Both the position numbers and the translations under genes were made by a program. Shown here piece after piece: positions 39,216-50,105 of a stretch of DNA of 64,000 nt. The notes beneath the pieces are model-generated. The model was given only the letters and a program-made list of their open reading frames with translations, made no database searches and was not told where the DNA came from. Positions within the stretch are counted from its first letter, which is position 1, and every line of letters starts with the position of its first letter. This DNA is from Strix aluco (taxonomy: Eukaryota > Chordata > Aves > Strigiformes > Strigidae): assembly GCF_031877795.1 (NCBI RefSeq), contig NC_133955.1:3534001-3598000 (forward strand). Reading direction: 5' to 3'.

Positions 39216-42200
39216 TTGGAGTGCAGAGCCGTGCTGCTAGAGGCTGCCATAGCCACGCAGTCCTCACATGGGGATGCCCACGCTCAGGTGAGGAGGTGAG
39301 CCAAAAGGACAGCAAAATCCAGCTCTTCAGCAGCCAGGCTCCTCCAGGCCCTTATTTTAAGATGAATTTATATGTCACAAATGCAGGCAGCACCAGTGCT
39401 TGCTCCATGTGCAGCTCCAAACACCCAACACTGTGTTACTGCCACGGTGGCATTTCCCCACTGCCGTTTATAACCTCCAGAGATGAAGTATGAGACATCC
39501 ATCCTGTTGTCACACCGTGCCACCCCCGGGCTGACGTACATCCCGCAGCCGCTGCGCCCCTCCCAGCTCCTCCCTCCAAAAGCCGACAAGTTGGTAAATG
39601 AAATCCACCTTGGGGGAGATGAGCTGTTGGCACTGACCACGTCCAGCCCCTCCGCAGCTCTCTGGTGCCACATCTTCTCCATGCCCCCAGGTATGGGCTG
39701 GAAACCCTGCAAAACCCATGAGGTCTGGGCATGTGCCTTAAATCAAGGCTCCCCTTGTTCCTGGCAATGGGTTGGGTATGGGAACATTGCCCTCCACGCG
39801 TCGGTGGTGCTGTGGAAGGTGTCTTCTGCTGTTCTTCAAGCAAACTCAGGTGGCATGTGCCAGACACAGCCCCTGTGCCCGTCCTTCCTCTTGGGCTGGT
39901 TTGGGCTGATGCCATTCACACCATCCTCTGCATCTCAAACCTTGCAACATCCTGTTTTTCATGGATGCTTAAGTGCCTCCCCAGTTAACCACACGTCAAC
40001 CGAAACCTGCAGCTGGAGGCACCACAACCCTGAGGGGAGCTGATACAGAAATCAAGGTCACGGCAAAGAGAGAAGCACCAAGAGCTGCTAAAACTCACCG
40101 CTCTGGCTCTGAGCACCCCTGAACCAGAGACCCTGACACCAACACTCTCTGGCATCTAGTTCGGTCCCATCCAGTACAGCCACTCTGAGACTAGTTGGAA
40201 ATAATTGTGCTGTAGCTGATGCAAAGGGATTTTGCTCATCACGGCTCTGCCCACCACCCAGCTCATCCTCCCCAGCAGACCTGATGCTCCCAGCAAACCT
40301 AGAGAGCAAAGAGAGACAAAACCACACAAACCAGTCCCAGCACTCAACGCTGCTTTTCTAGGAACTTGTTTGACCCTACCAGTCTTCTTGAGGCCAACAG
40401 GGTCAAACAAGATGCTTTGTAAAATTCAAGAATTTGAGGTTCTGCATCAGCCCTGAATTCCCCAGTTTGATCCTGTCCGGGGTGGCTGCAGGCATGTTTG
40501 GCTGCTGCTCTGCTGCCAGCCCTGAGCCCCCCAGCTCAACACTTGGAATCTCTTACAGGATTTCTGCCTGGATTTCAGTCCTAGGAATGGATTTGCAAAA
40601 ATACCCAAGTCACTTGGGATAATAGTCCACGCTCCTGGCTCAGCGACCGCTAAAATAAAATCCCCATTGCAGGAGCCTGGGCCCTCCGGCCACGGGACAC
40701 AGCACAGCAGCACTTGTATTTGCTATTCAAGCCATTTTAGCACCTTCCTTAATAATTTATCACTTAGGGGTCCCCTCTGAGTGATTCAGGTCCTGAACCA
40801 GACCCAACCTTCCCTGCCCTTCGCCAGGCTCAGGTGGCTCATCCCAAATCTCAGCCATGGCTCTGCTCACTTCACAGTCTCCAGCTCTTTTTCTCAAAGC
40901 AGGAATGTGCATCTTGCTTTTTAAATTAAATCTGCAAATACCAGAAACAGGTGATTTAAAAGCAAAAGGAACCAGAAAAGTTTCCAGTTTTCAGCTGCTC
41001 TTGGAAATCCTCTCCTCAAGGGTTGTGGGAGTGAGACCGGTCACAGCTGCTGCTGATTAAACATGGCTTGTAAAATTCTAACTTCTTTTTCCATTCTTGT
41101 TATTCAATATTTTTATGACAACTGGTAGCCTAAAAAAAAAGCTCTGACATTATTTGGCCACGCTCGCTTTTGGGTGAAGCTCAAACACGTGGTACAAAGC
41201 CAAGGGCAAGGTTTTCAAACGAGCTTCAAACCTCATTTCTCAAGATCCCCACCCGCGGTCGGGACGAGCGGGTCAGCGCCGGAGCAGGCACCTGCACTTG
41301 CATTTGCTTTGCCAAAGCATCGCCCGTGACATCTTTTTTTGTGACACATCATCAAAACTTGAAGAGTTTGCCTGGAGCTTCTTCAGTCCATAAAGAGAGG
41401 GCAGCTCTCCAGACAGCTGGTTGGGATGCTGGAAATGTGCAGCTTTTACCCCAAGTTTTTATTTCTCTAATGAAGTAAATTGTACTCCTGAGAATGGCAT
41501 TGAATTTCAGATTATTTCATCCTAAAAAATGAGTTCATCCAGGGGATGTATCTTAAACCTCATCCTTGCACCCCCAACATCTCCCCTCTGCCCTATTTCA
41601 GTTTCAAACCACCATGCGCTGCGTGTTTCAGCCATTTTATTGAACTTTGTGTATGAAATAACAGTTTCAAGTTCTAATGAAAAAAACATTAAAAAAATAA
41701 ATTCAACATCAGGTAAAAAAATCATGCAACCGAAAAAAAAAAATCACTTTTTTTACCGGTAACTGAACACAAGGCCCACACCGCAGTGGAGGTCACCAGG
41801 ACGACAGGATGCAGTGGCTTGTTTTAGCATCAGACTGGTATCAAAAGAACAAGTTTAAACAATTGCAACACAGCTCACTGGCAAAACCAGAGTTTAAAAC
41901 GAACTCAGAGTAACAAGACTGCGCTTTACATCTCCAGTCCAAAATTGCATCATTTCTGTGGCACCTAATTAGTCAGGATTTAGTTTTTCAGCCTGATGCG
42001 CTGAATTTGACAAGGCAATATTTCACTTTTCAAATATACCCAATGTGTGTTCCAGTTGAGACAGTCATGGAAACATTTCAGCATTACCCAGCTGGGAATG
42101 CGAATGAGGGAAAGCAAAGTCAAAATTATATCCAGCCATCTCAGTCCCAGGAAGATACCGTGAAAATAAATTGCATAGTAAATGGAAAATTAAGAAACAT

Positions 42201-43942
42201 GAGCTGCTCCTGTGTTGGAGGTCGATGGTTGATGCAATGTCCCCCATTTGCAATGTTTTGAGAGCTCAGGTAATGAATTAAGAGTCCGTTCTCCTTGAAA
42301 GATGCTAAATTCAGCTGTGGGAATATCTGACCTTCAGCAGTGAAGGTGATTTTCCTGCAAGACCTGAGCAATTTGAATAACCAAGTCCCATTTCCAATAT
42401 ACTAATGGCAGCAGAAGGGACATGGCAGCAAACACATCGTTTTTCATTAAAACTGCCCTGTTTCAGGCACTGGTTTACAATTTCCCGGCTACATTTCTCC
42501 TTAACACCATTTGTCTTGCAAGTCCGGCTCTATCGATGACTTGTGTATCGCCAGATAAATTGTCCTGCTCTGAAATCATCCTCAGGAATAGGAGTGATGC
42601 ATTTAAAACACAGCATCAGCCTGGCCTTGCAACGGTCAGAGATGGTGCGTTATGGAAACCACCGGTCGGGGCCAGCGGTACCTCAGACCGTTCCCTTTAA
42701 AGATGCACTGATGATGTCATCTTGGAGGAAGCAGAAAAAACGCGAAAAAGAAATGTAATTTACCTGTATCAGAGGCTGGTGGTTGAAAATATGGGGATTA
42801 TAGAGATGTGTAATTTAATTCACCCAGGGCTGCTATTTGGCTTTAATCTCAGCTTAGAGGGACAACTTTCTAGCTGACTCTGGCAACGGAAAGTAAAGCA
42901 AGAGAGTGGGGAGCATGCTGGCTCCCAAAGATTTTAGCGGAGAAGAATGTTATCCCACAAATTCCTTAATTTTAAAAGGATCCAGTAGCATTTAAACATC
43001 CGTCTCAGAAAACATCCAAGTGTGTGCATTAATTAAAGCCTCCAGGATGCTCAAAGGCTGGTTTCTGAGATGTTAATATTGCAGGGTTTTGACAGCACCT
43101 GCGGAAAGAGGCTGGAGGCCAGGATGGGACCGCAGGAATCCTGACTTCTCCCCCAAATTTAGTGGGGCAAGCAAAGCAGCCTCACAGCATCTCATACGTT
43201 TGTCTCTGGAAAGCCTTCTCCAGCCATGCTGCTGAGCCCCATCCCGTGTGCTGTGTCCACGGAGCCTCTGTTAGCGCCCTTAAACACTTTCTGAGACATT
43301 TTGCTTTCTAATTTTGCTGTCTTCTTGAAAAATCTTAAAACTTCTTCTTAAAACAAGTGGTTTTACTGAACCCTACACCAGCCCAGCTCCCTCAATCTGA
43401 TTTTCCTGCCTATCCACCAGGATGGACCCAACAGCAGAGCTCTCATCGCTTTAATTGCACCCTAAAATTAAAAGGGGGAAGGGATGGCGTGCAGCATTTG
43501 CTGGAGGCAGCAGCTGTGCTGGGTGCAGAGGAGAAACGTCTACGTGTTCAGCGTCTAAAGAGCACGTCTAACGCGCGGCGTCTCAGAGATGCTCTCGGCA
43601 TCTCAGCGCACGGCTTTGAAGGGCTATGAATAAAGATGAGCAGTCTGCCTTTGGATGATTATGGGAATCAATGCACGCTATTTTTTGGATCTTCTCTTGA
43701 TGTCAGCCATCATTAAATCGTTCCCTTTTTCGTTTTTTTAATTGACTGGATACATTTTTAATTTGTCTTCCCTTGCCAAATCCAGCCCTCTGCTCCAAAT
43801 GACATTTCAACGTGGCTGTCCTGATACGATGGTTATCTTTAAAACGCACAAGAGTCAGAGTCGTGGCAACACAGATTAATACACCAGACTGACAGTTAAA
43901 GACTACCAAACTCTCGATTATTTTGAAAAAGCACATTAACAA
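39216..43942. other. Intergenic, no gene recognised; AT-rich from about 41.5 kb
   Basis: The left part is GC-moderate spacer. From about 41460 the composition becomes AT-rich and repeat-free, which often marks conserved non-coding sequence near channel genes. A cluster of CpGs at 43535-43612 (cgtctacgtg, aacgcgcggcgtctc) stands out in otherwise CpG-poor DNA. No coding exon is recognised except the small minus-strand ORF that begins just to the right. Confidence 0.4.
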
Positions 43943-44050
43943 TTAGCTGGCTCGGCGACCAAGCAAAAGAAACCCAACAGCAAGGAGCAACGTCGTCAAC
44001 GCCAGTATGTACAATATCCAGAAGAGGTTGAAATTTGGCAAGATTGTCAT
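43943..44050 (-). CDS. Candidate 35-aa single-pass membrane micropeptide or terminal coding exon
   Basis: I do not recognise this gene. The minus strand from ATG 44050 to TAA 43943 encodes 35 residues beginning MTILPNFN. One strongly hydrophobic helix follows (residues 9-31, LFWILYIL to FLLLG), then a basic end GRRAS. This is the layout of a tail-anchored micropeptide or the last exon of a membrane protein. Upstream at 44083 the minus strand has a good acceptor: branch-like CTGAC, then 'ctccgctcctcccggccag', then CACC. If the exon starts at 44082 the frame stays open (about 11 further residues). The ATG context is weak (C at -3), which favours the terminal-exon reading. Unusually for the surrounding AT-rich DNA, five CpGs fall in its codons, which can signal constraint. 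It overlaps a longer frame (43896-44303 minus) in another phase. Chance hydrophobic ORFs of this length are common, so confidence is low. Confidence 0.25.
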   Translation of the reverse strand: MTILPNFNLFWILYILALTTLLLAVGFLLLGRRAS

Positions 44051-46866
44051 CGGTGTGAGATGGCCGTGGGGTGAGTTTGGTGCTGGCCGGGAGGAGCGGA
44101 GCGGTCAGTGGCCACGGGCTGAGCTCTGCTCTGGGAATGGGGCGTTTCTGCTGCTGGGACCCACCAACCCAAATGGGTGAGGGGATCTGGGTTTTCTCAT
44201 CACTTTGCTCGTCAAAACACGCACTTCGGACCGTAACAGAGAGACGCTTTAACAAAGTGGCTATTGAAAACAGACGAGGTATAATTATGTTACATATACA
44301 CATGCCATAAAAAAGCTCTCCGAAACACCTGTGAAAAATAAAAATAACTTTAGTACTGATACATTCTATCCCCCATTTTAAGGGCTACTAGATCATGTTC
44401 CAAAAGAAACTAAATTTAACACCTTTGGGACCAGGGCTTCCCAAGATCCAGGTCTGTGTTACCATCCAGAAAATCAATTATCCTCCTGTTAATGTGCCGT
44501 TACCCAGGGGATGCTGGAACAGACCTTCAGTGGGTGCTTTGCTCAAAACCATCAGCGTGGTAGAAAAGCACACTACTAGCCCATCACACTGCGTATTTTG
44601 CAGCTCCTTAGTGGTTTTGGAGGTGAGATCTCCCCAAAAAAGCTGAGCTCCATCTCCCCCAGGCTGTTGGCAGCTCCATCCCTGGCAATGGGGAAGAGAT
44701 CGCTGCTCGTTTATTTGGGGTTCCCAGTGATGGAAAGAGGCTCAGCCCTCACTCCCCAAACACTGGGGACTTTTAATGATCTTTTTTAAAGGGTCTTCTT
44801 AAGGTCTTTTTAAGGTCTCAGACTTCTTATGGTCTGAGCATTAATTAATTTTGGTGCTGGGGTTCTGCAGGATGAGACAGCCTGGGGGGACACAGCTCGC
44901 CTCTGCAGGAGACAGGGGATGGATGCCTGGGAGGTGAGTTTTGGCTGTGCCACGTTAAGACACAGCTGGCCACAACGCAAAAAGCTTTGCAAGCCCGTGG
45001 CAGTGCCACGGTTACAGCCTGATCCCCGGGGCTTTGCCCGCAGAGCAATTTGCTGGAGGATCCCATGGAGGAGCTCCCTCTCCCCATCCTTGTGGGCTGC
45101 CCCAGGGCAGGGCATGGCCAAACACAAAGTTAATGAGAGCCACCGCTCCAATTAGCTTTAATTTGCTCAGGCGGCTTTCACACTGGATTGATTTCACACC
45201 GCAGGGTGCTTCGCCTCCATGACTCCCCAGCATCCCTCTGTCCAGCCTCACTCCCAGTTCATCTCCGTGGGCTCAGGGACCAGCTCCTCGGGCTCTTCCA
45301 GCAGTCCTGGTCCCCAACCCACCTCCCTCTGCACCTCAAAAGCTGTGATAAAACCAGGCATCAGCAGCATCAGCCCTTTCTAATCCATTTATCCACAGCT
45401 CCAGTGGCCCCAGGGTTTCTTCCATGCTGGGAATAAACACAAACAAGCCCAAGGAGCAATGTCCCACTAAGGGTCAGATCCGTATTTGCTTTTCATCCCC
45501 CAAGGTGAGCGATGCAGCTTTGACTAAAACTGCTAGTTTTTTCACTTTTGTTTTTTTTTTCTTGCCATCTCAGCCCATTCTCCCCAGCCTGCACCTATAC
45601 AGAGCCCCAGAGATTTCTGTCTTTGGGACTCCCAAGCCCTGCTCCCATGAACAAGGTCTCTATCACCAACGATGTATATGCCATGACAGAGGAATTCAAG
45701 CCAAGAAATTATCAGTGTTTAAAAACCAAACAAAATAAACGTGACCTCACCAAAGTCGACGCAGTCTGTTAAGAACCACACCACTTCCCCACTGTTAAGG
45801 GAATTTCTCAGTCCTAATTTCGGCTGAAGTTTGCATGTGGGGCTTAGACAGCCAGAAAGGAGGACGACTTCTGCTGAACTACAGACAGGTCCAGAGTGAT
45901 CCCAGCCCCGAACGATGGCTCAGAAACTCACTTGGGTTTCATTCGTCTTCAAAGCTCTGCTGCAAGGAGAGACACGTGGTGCAGATAGCCAGTCGCTTTG
46001 CCACAAATATTCCCCCAAGTTTTCCCATTTCAGAGCCTTTTTTCTAGGTAGGGTGTTTATTTTTAAGTGCATCCTCACTTGGGTTGTGCCTTGAAGCATC
46101 CCACATTTATCTCCTGTGGATTTTCCCCATCTCCTGCCCGGGACCTGGTTTGAAAAGCAGATAAATAGCTCCGCTCAGTGAAGGATCCGGGTTTTGGTGC
46201 TGCCCTCCAGGCAGAGTGGTCCTTGCTCCACTTTCCAAGTACCTGGTGGGGACCTCAAGGCTTGTCCTTGGACATGGACCCAAAGCAATCAAAAAAGAAA
46301 AATTCAAGAATCTACTTCACGTGCCTAATGATTTTGTCCCGTTACCTCCCCTTGAGCTTCAGAGTAAGCTCCAGCTCACTTTGTTTGGTCCAGTCCAAAT
46401 TAACATTCCCTGAACCATCCCCAGTGAATTATTGCCATGCAGACACAGAGGTTCCCATGCTCGCCTGAGTCTCACCAACATTATTTTCCCTCAGAAATCC
46501 AATGCTGTTGCGAGTTTCGTCTTGCTCCTCCAACAGAGTATGTGCTGGGTGGGTTTTAGTCTCCAAGCTGGGACGGAGGCAGCATGCGGAGGTGGATGAG
46601 GCTGCGGCGAGGGGGGGAAGCCAGAAGGAGAGACCATCAACCCCTTTGCCGTTTGCATCTACCCCTTTGCAGACCATTTATCCCATTGCACTGGGATAAC
46701 ATTTACCCATACGGTCCTAGGAAATGCAGCGAGGTTATAGAAACCCCACTTTTAACAGCTTTGCAGCCCAGCGAGGGCAACCCACAGTTCTTAACCTGCC
46801 ACAAAAAAAACCCCTCAGCCTGCAAAATGAAACAGCAATGGGCAAAGGAGGGATGGACTTCCCATT

Positions 46867-46898
46867 TATTATAGTATTAGCAAGACAATACTATAATA
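46867..46898. repeat. Perfect inverted repeat, 12-bp arms, 8-nt loop
   Basis: The left arm tattatagtatt (46867-46878) is the exact reverse complement of the right arm aatactataata (46887-46898). The loop is agcaagac. Transcribed from either strand it would form a short AU-rich hairpin. It lacks the length of a miRNA precursor. Confidence 0.85.
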
Positions 46899-47562
46899 TT
46901 TCCTCAGGACTGAAGTACCGTGGAACAGCAGAGAAGGTCACATGGGTTCTCATGAAATGAAGCAGGGGCACAACCAGCCAGGATTGGGTTTTTATATCTC
47001 TTCCGCCCCTGGAAATTCTATTTTTCCTTAGTTTTTCATGGAGTGATCCTGAAAGCAAGGCACAACTTGTTGACTATTCGACACCATTTTCCTCAGCATC
47101 GGTAGAGATGTTACTTTCTTAATAAGGACTTAAAATAAATCACAGCCTTTGGTACAGCACATACCTACTTATAAAGAGCATTTACATGAAAGTCAGAAAA
47201 ATGGAACAGAAATTATTCACGTCCGAGCATCAAAAACAGCCCGTGGCCTTCGACAGGGAACAGTGAGAGCAACCAAATCTCCCCCATCTCCCTCCCACCC
47301 CGAGCAAAACACTTGGACTGCTTATTAGCAGCTCTGCTTAATGTTTCCTTTCTGGTTGCTTAATCTTTCAAGAGTTTTTTTTTTTTTTTTAATATAAAAA
47401 GAAGACTGAAATAATTTCCAAATGATTTCTACCTCCCCTCCTCCTTTTTCCTGGCTTTGTTCAGTCTCATTATATTGCACATGATTTGAAGATAATCTTC
47501 CAGCTGCAAAGATATTCCCTTCTACATAATGCACTTGTTAGGAAACACAGATAACGTGGCAA

Positions 47563-47592
47563 ATATTTCATATATATATATATATGAAATAT
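47563..47592. repeat. 30-bp perfect palindrome with (TA)7 centre
   Basis: The left arm atatttca, seven TA units and the right arm tgaaatat read identically on both strands. An ATGAAAT partial copy follows immediately. Such AT-rich palindromes can extrude cruciforms. Confidence 0.9.
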
Positions 47593-48977
47593 GAAATGGG
47601 TTTAACTGGGAAGGACAGACCCTCCGTCGGTCGGGTCCACAGCAGCATCAGTCATCGTGTCCGTGTCATTTGTCATTTCCTTGGAGACGTTTTATTTCTC
47701 AACACAGTCCTGAAGGTCTTAATTCTGAAACTTCTTCTGTTATCTGTTGGGCAGAGCAAAGAACCGCTTTTATGCACAGCCTGGTTTGGAAAACAAGCAA
47801 CAGATTATTTTTTTTTTTTTTCAAGGCAAAGTGGAAGAGGTGTTGCACATTAGTCCCCTCTGACAGTTTCACATCCCTATTCCCCATAAAAATAAAAGGA
47901 AAAATTGCTAATTAAAGTAGTTTAACAGACTAAATGCAACACAGGCTAAAGCGAGCTAAAGATAGAAAAAAGATTCATTAAATATATTCTGGTTATTAAC
48001 TATTATCTCACATTAGTGGCAATTTACAAATCCAGAATAATTAGCACAAAGTGGGTTTTCCTCATCAAGTTTTTCTCTTAATCAAGCTGGGTTTGTTCCA
48101 ACCCAACATGATTCACATGATATTAAGCAACTGGTTCTAAATCTGATACAGGGGACGCAGGAGCCGGGGCTGATCCCATGCCCAGATCTCAGACCGTGGA
48201 GTCATTTCTGCCCACAGAGCTCAAACCTGAGACCCTGTTTTGATGCGGGGATGGAGATGTCTAGCAAAGGGCAAAAAAAAAATCCCCCCAACTCTGCCAT
48301 GCCAGAGCTGCCAAGCCTCTGGAGTGCATGAACCCAGCTGGTATTGCAACTGGCTTTGAAGCCGAATAACTCCACAGCATGAAGGGACTCATCCTGACTC
48401 ATATTTTAATACCGTGAGATGTCTTTAAGACACTGAAATTCTTAAAAACTTCAAGCAACTGCTTCTATCCCTCTCATTTTCAGAAATCATACGCTCTGCC
48501 TTTAGTTCACCGCAGCAACCGGAGCATCCCACCTCCTGCCACGCCGTATCCCGGGCTCTGCGCCCGCCTGTGGATGTGGCACGGCCAAATTCCCCGAGGT
48601 TTAAGCCCTGCGTTAGCCAGTGGGAGTCACACACCCCAATCCTGGCCCTTTTGCAGTGATTTTTCAAGTGGGAATTTATAAAGCTTCCTATAGCGAGCTT
48701 CATTAACTATATTAAAACCAGTGTGTGGTGCACACTAATAAGATGAGCGCTACCACCAAATCAGATTATGTGAGCCGGATGCTTCATTAGCAGCCGGTGA
48801 TGAGACAAGGGTAGGAAAGATCTGTATTCATGGTTCAGAGCCCAGCTTAATGCACCAGGACCTGCCTGGTCCCAGCTCTTCCCCAAAAATGAGCCTATTT
48901 TCCCCAAAAATAGTCAGGATGGAGATATGCAAGATGGGGTAGGATCCACGCACCGAGGAGGGTGAGACCCGCTCTCT

Positions 48978-49030
48978 GGATGTTGCAGGGATGATGTTGG
49001 ATGTTGCAGGGATGATGCTGCAGGGATGCT
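48978..49030. repeat. 21-bp tandem repeat, about 2.5 units
   Basis: Units at 48978-48998 and 48999-49019 (ggatgttgcagggatgatg plus two bases) differ at one or two positions, and a partial third copy follows. The period is a multiple of three, so a shadow frame appears as an HPCNIQ repeat on the minus strand, but no gene is indicated. Confidence 0.85.
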
Positions 49031-49719
49031 AAAAGCAGGCAGAGAAAGGAGAGGTGGGATCTCCTGCAAGGAGCAAAGATCCCCTTGCAAGGCAGCACAG
49101 CACTCGGGGGGGAAAATAAGCTACCAGAGGGGCTTAGTGCTCCTTGCAAGGGTCTCAAACCATCCGGTTATTCAAGCACCGGCTTATCTTGAAGAGCCAG
49201 AAGGACTATTCATGGGCTTAAAGTTAACTGGGGTTTATGCTTTATTGGACTGGGCTTGCTGAGGGGGATTATACCCCCCTCCCACCTGTCAGCAGGAGAA
49301 GGGCTCCTGCTTTTTTGCAAAGCAATAGTCAAACTGCCGGGATCCGCAAGCATCGCTGGAGTATTACACAAATAAAACCCAAACAACACCTTCAGCCTGG
49401 CACAGCTCGGGAAATACCGTTGGTTTGGCTGAGAAGGGGAAGGCAGAGTTGGGGCTCTGCAGATTAAGTGATAAATAACAATTTTCCTCAAACTGGACAA
49501 ATAATCCAGTGCTCTGGGGTACCCTGGTGCCTTTTTAGGTTGTATCTTTGCCCTTGTAGAAAACCCCCAAATCCTCAGGCTAACGATGGCGTTATTTCAC
49601 CAAATTCAGCAAGAACAGCAGTGGGAGTGAGGAGTCAGGAGCATTCAGGAGATACTGCTGCTCTAGCTCCTGAAGGGATCCAGATGTCTTCCCATCATAC
49701 GGGGGTGATGAAATCCTCT
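49031..49719. other. Intergenic, no gene recognised
   Basis: GC-moderate unique-looking sequence between the 21-bp tandem repeat and an old CR1 fragment. No feature can be supported. Confidence 0.5.
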
Positions 49720-50105
49720 CCACTCCAAAAGAAATAGGGGATATTAAACAGCAATCACAAAAATTAGCTGTTTTTAAACAGGCTGAGCCAAATAACTTGT
49801 ATCCAAGCATTCGGAGCTGGCGAAGCAGCTCATGAGACTGCAAGTATTGAGTATCTCTAGAGCCCTGGACCTGGTGAAAATCCAGAGGACTGGAAAATAG
49901 CTCCTGTTGGGCCAGTTTTTAAGGGATAAACAAAGTGACCTGCAGAATGCTGGGTCTGGCCATCTGTCACTGATCCCAAACAATATGCTGGAATGGCTGA
50001 GAGTCTTAATACAGAATTAAAGAGGAAGATATAATTGATGATAATGAACACAGCGTTAGGGAAAACAGATCTTATCGTATTAACTTGACACCTCTTCGTA
50101 CAGAG
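49720..50105 (+). mobile_element. Degraded CR1 LINE reverse-transcriptase fragment
   Basis: The plus strand contains 'tatccaagcattcggagctg', then 'gcaagtattgagtatctcta', 'ccagaggactggaaaatagc' (reading PEDWKI) and 'ggccagtttttaagggataa'. These are the CR1 block encoding VPEDWK-A-V-PIFKKG. The later part 'gaaaacagatcttatcgtat' then 'taacttgac' parallels the segment encoding ENR-CQTNL. Frames are broken by stops and small indels, so it is an inactive, old copy, 5' and 3' truncated. It is in the same orientation as the fragment at 38.7 kb. Confidence 0.7.

Larger units (their letters stand above)
44083..48977. other. Intergenic, no gene recognised
   Basis: Mixed GC-moderate (44.4-46.7 kb) and AT-rich (46.7-48.2 kb) sequence. 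Two perfect AT-rich inverted repeats occur (46867-46898 and 47563-47592). The AT-rich part at 47880-48150 is repeat-free and could be a conserved non-coding element. T runs lie near 47377-47390 and 47808-47820. I found no upstream exon that clearly belongs to the small ORF at 43943-44050. Confidence 0.45.

Noticed and set aside
43896-44303. 135-codon minus-strand frame overlapping the small membrane ORF
   Set aside because: It reads the hydrophobic-helix codons in another phase and shows no coherent domain; at most one of the two frames can be real, and the helix frame is the more protein-like.
44773-44836. Short inverted repeat ctcagac/gtctgag as terminator or RNA structure
   Set aside because: Seven-base arms inside a reiterated 'aaggtctt' stretch; too weak and no transcript context.
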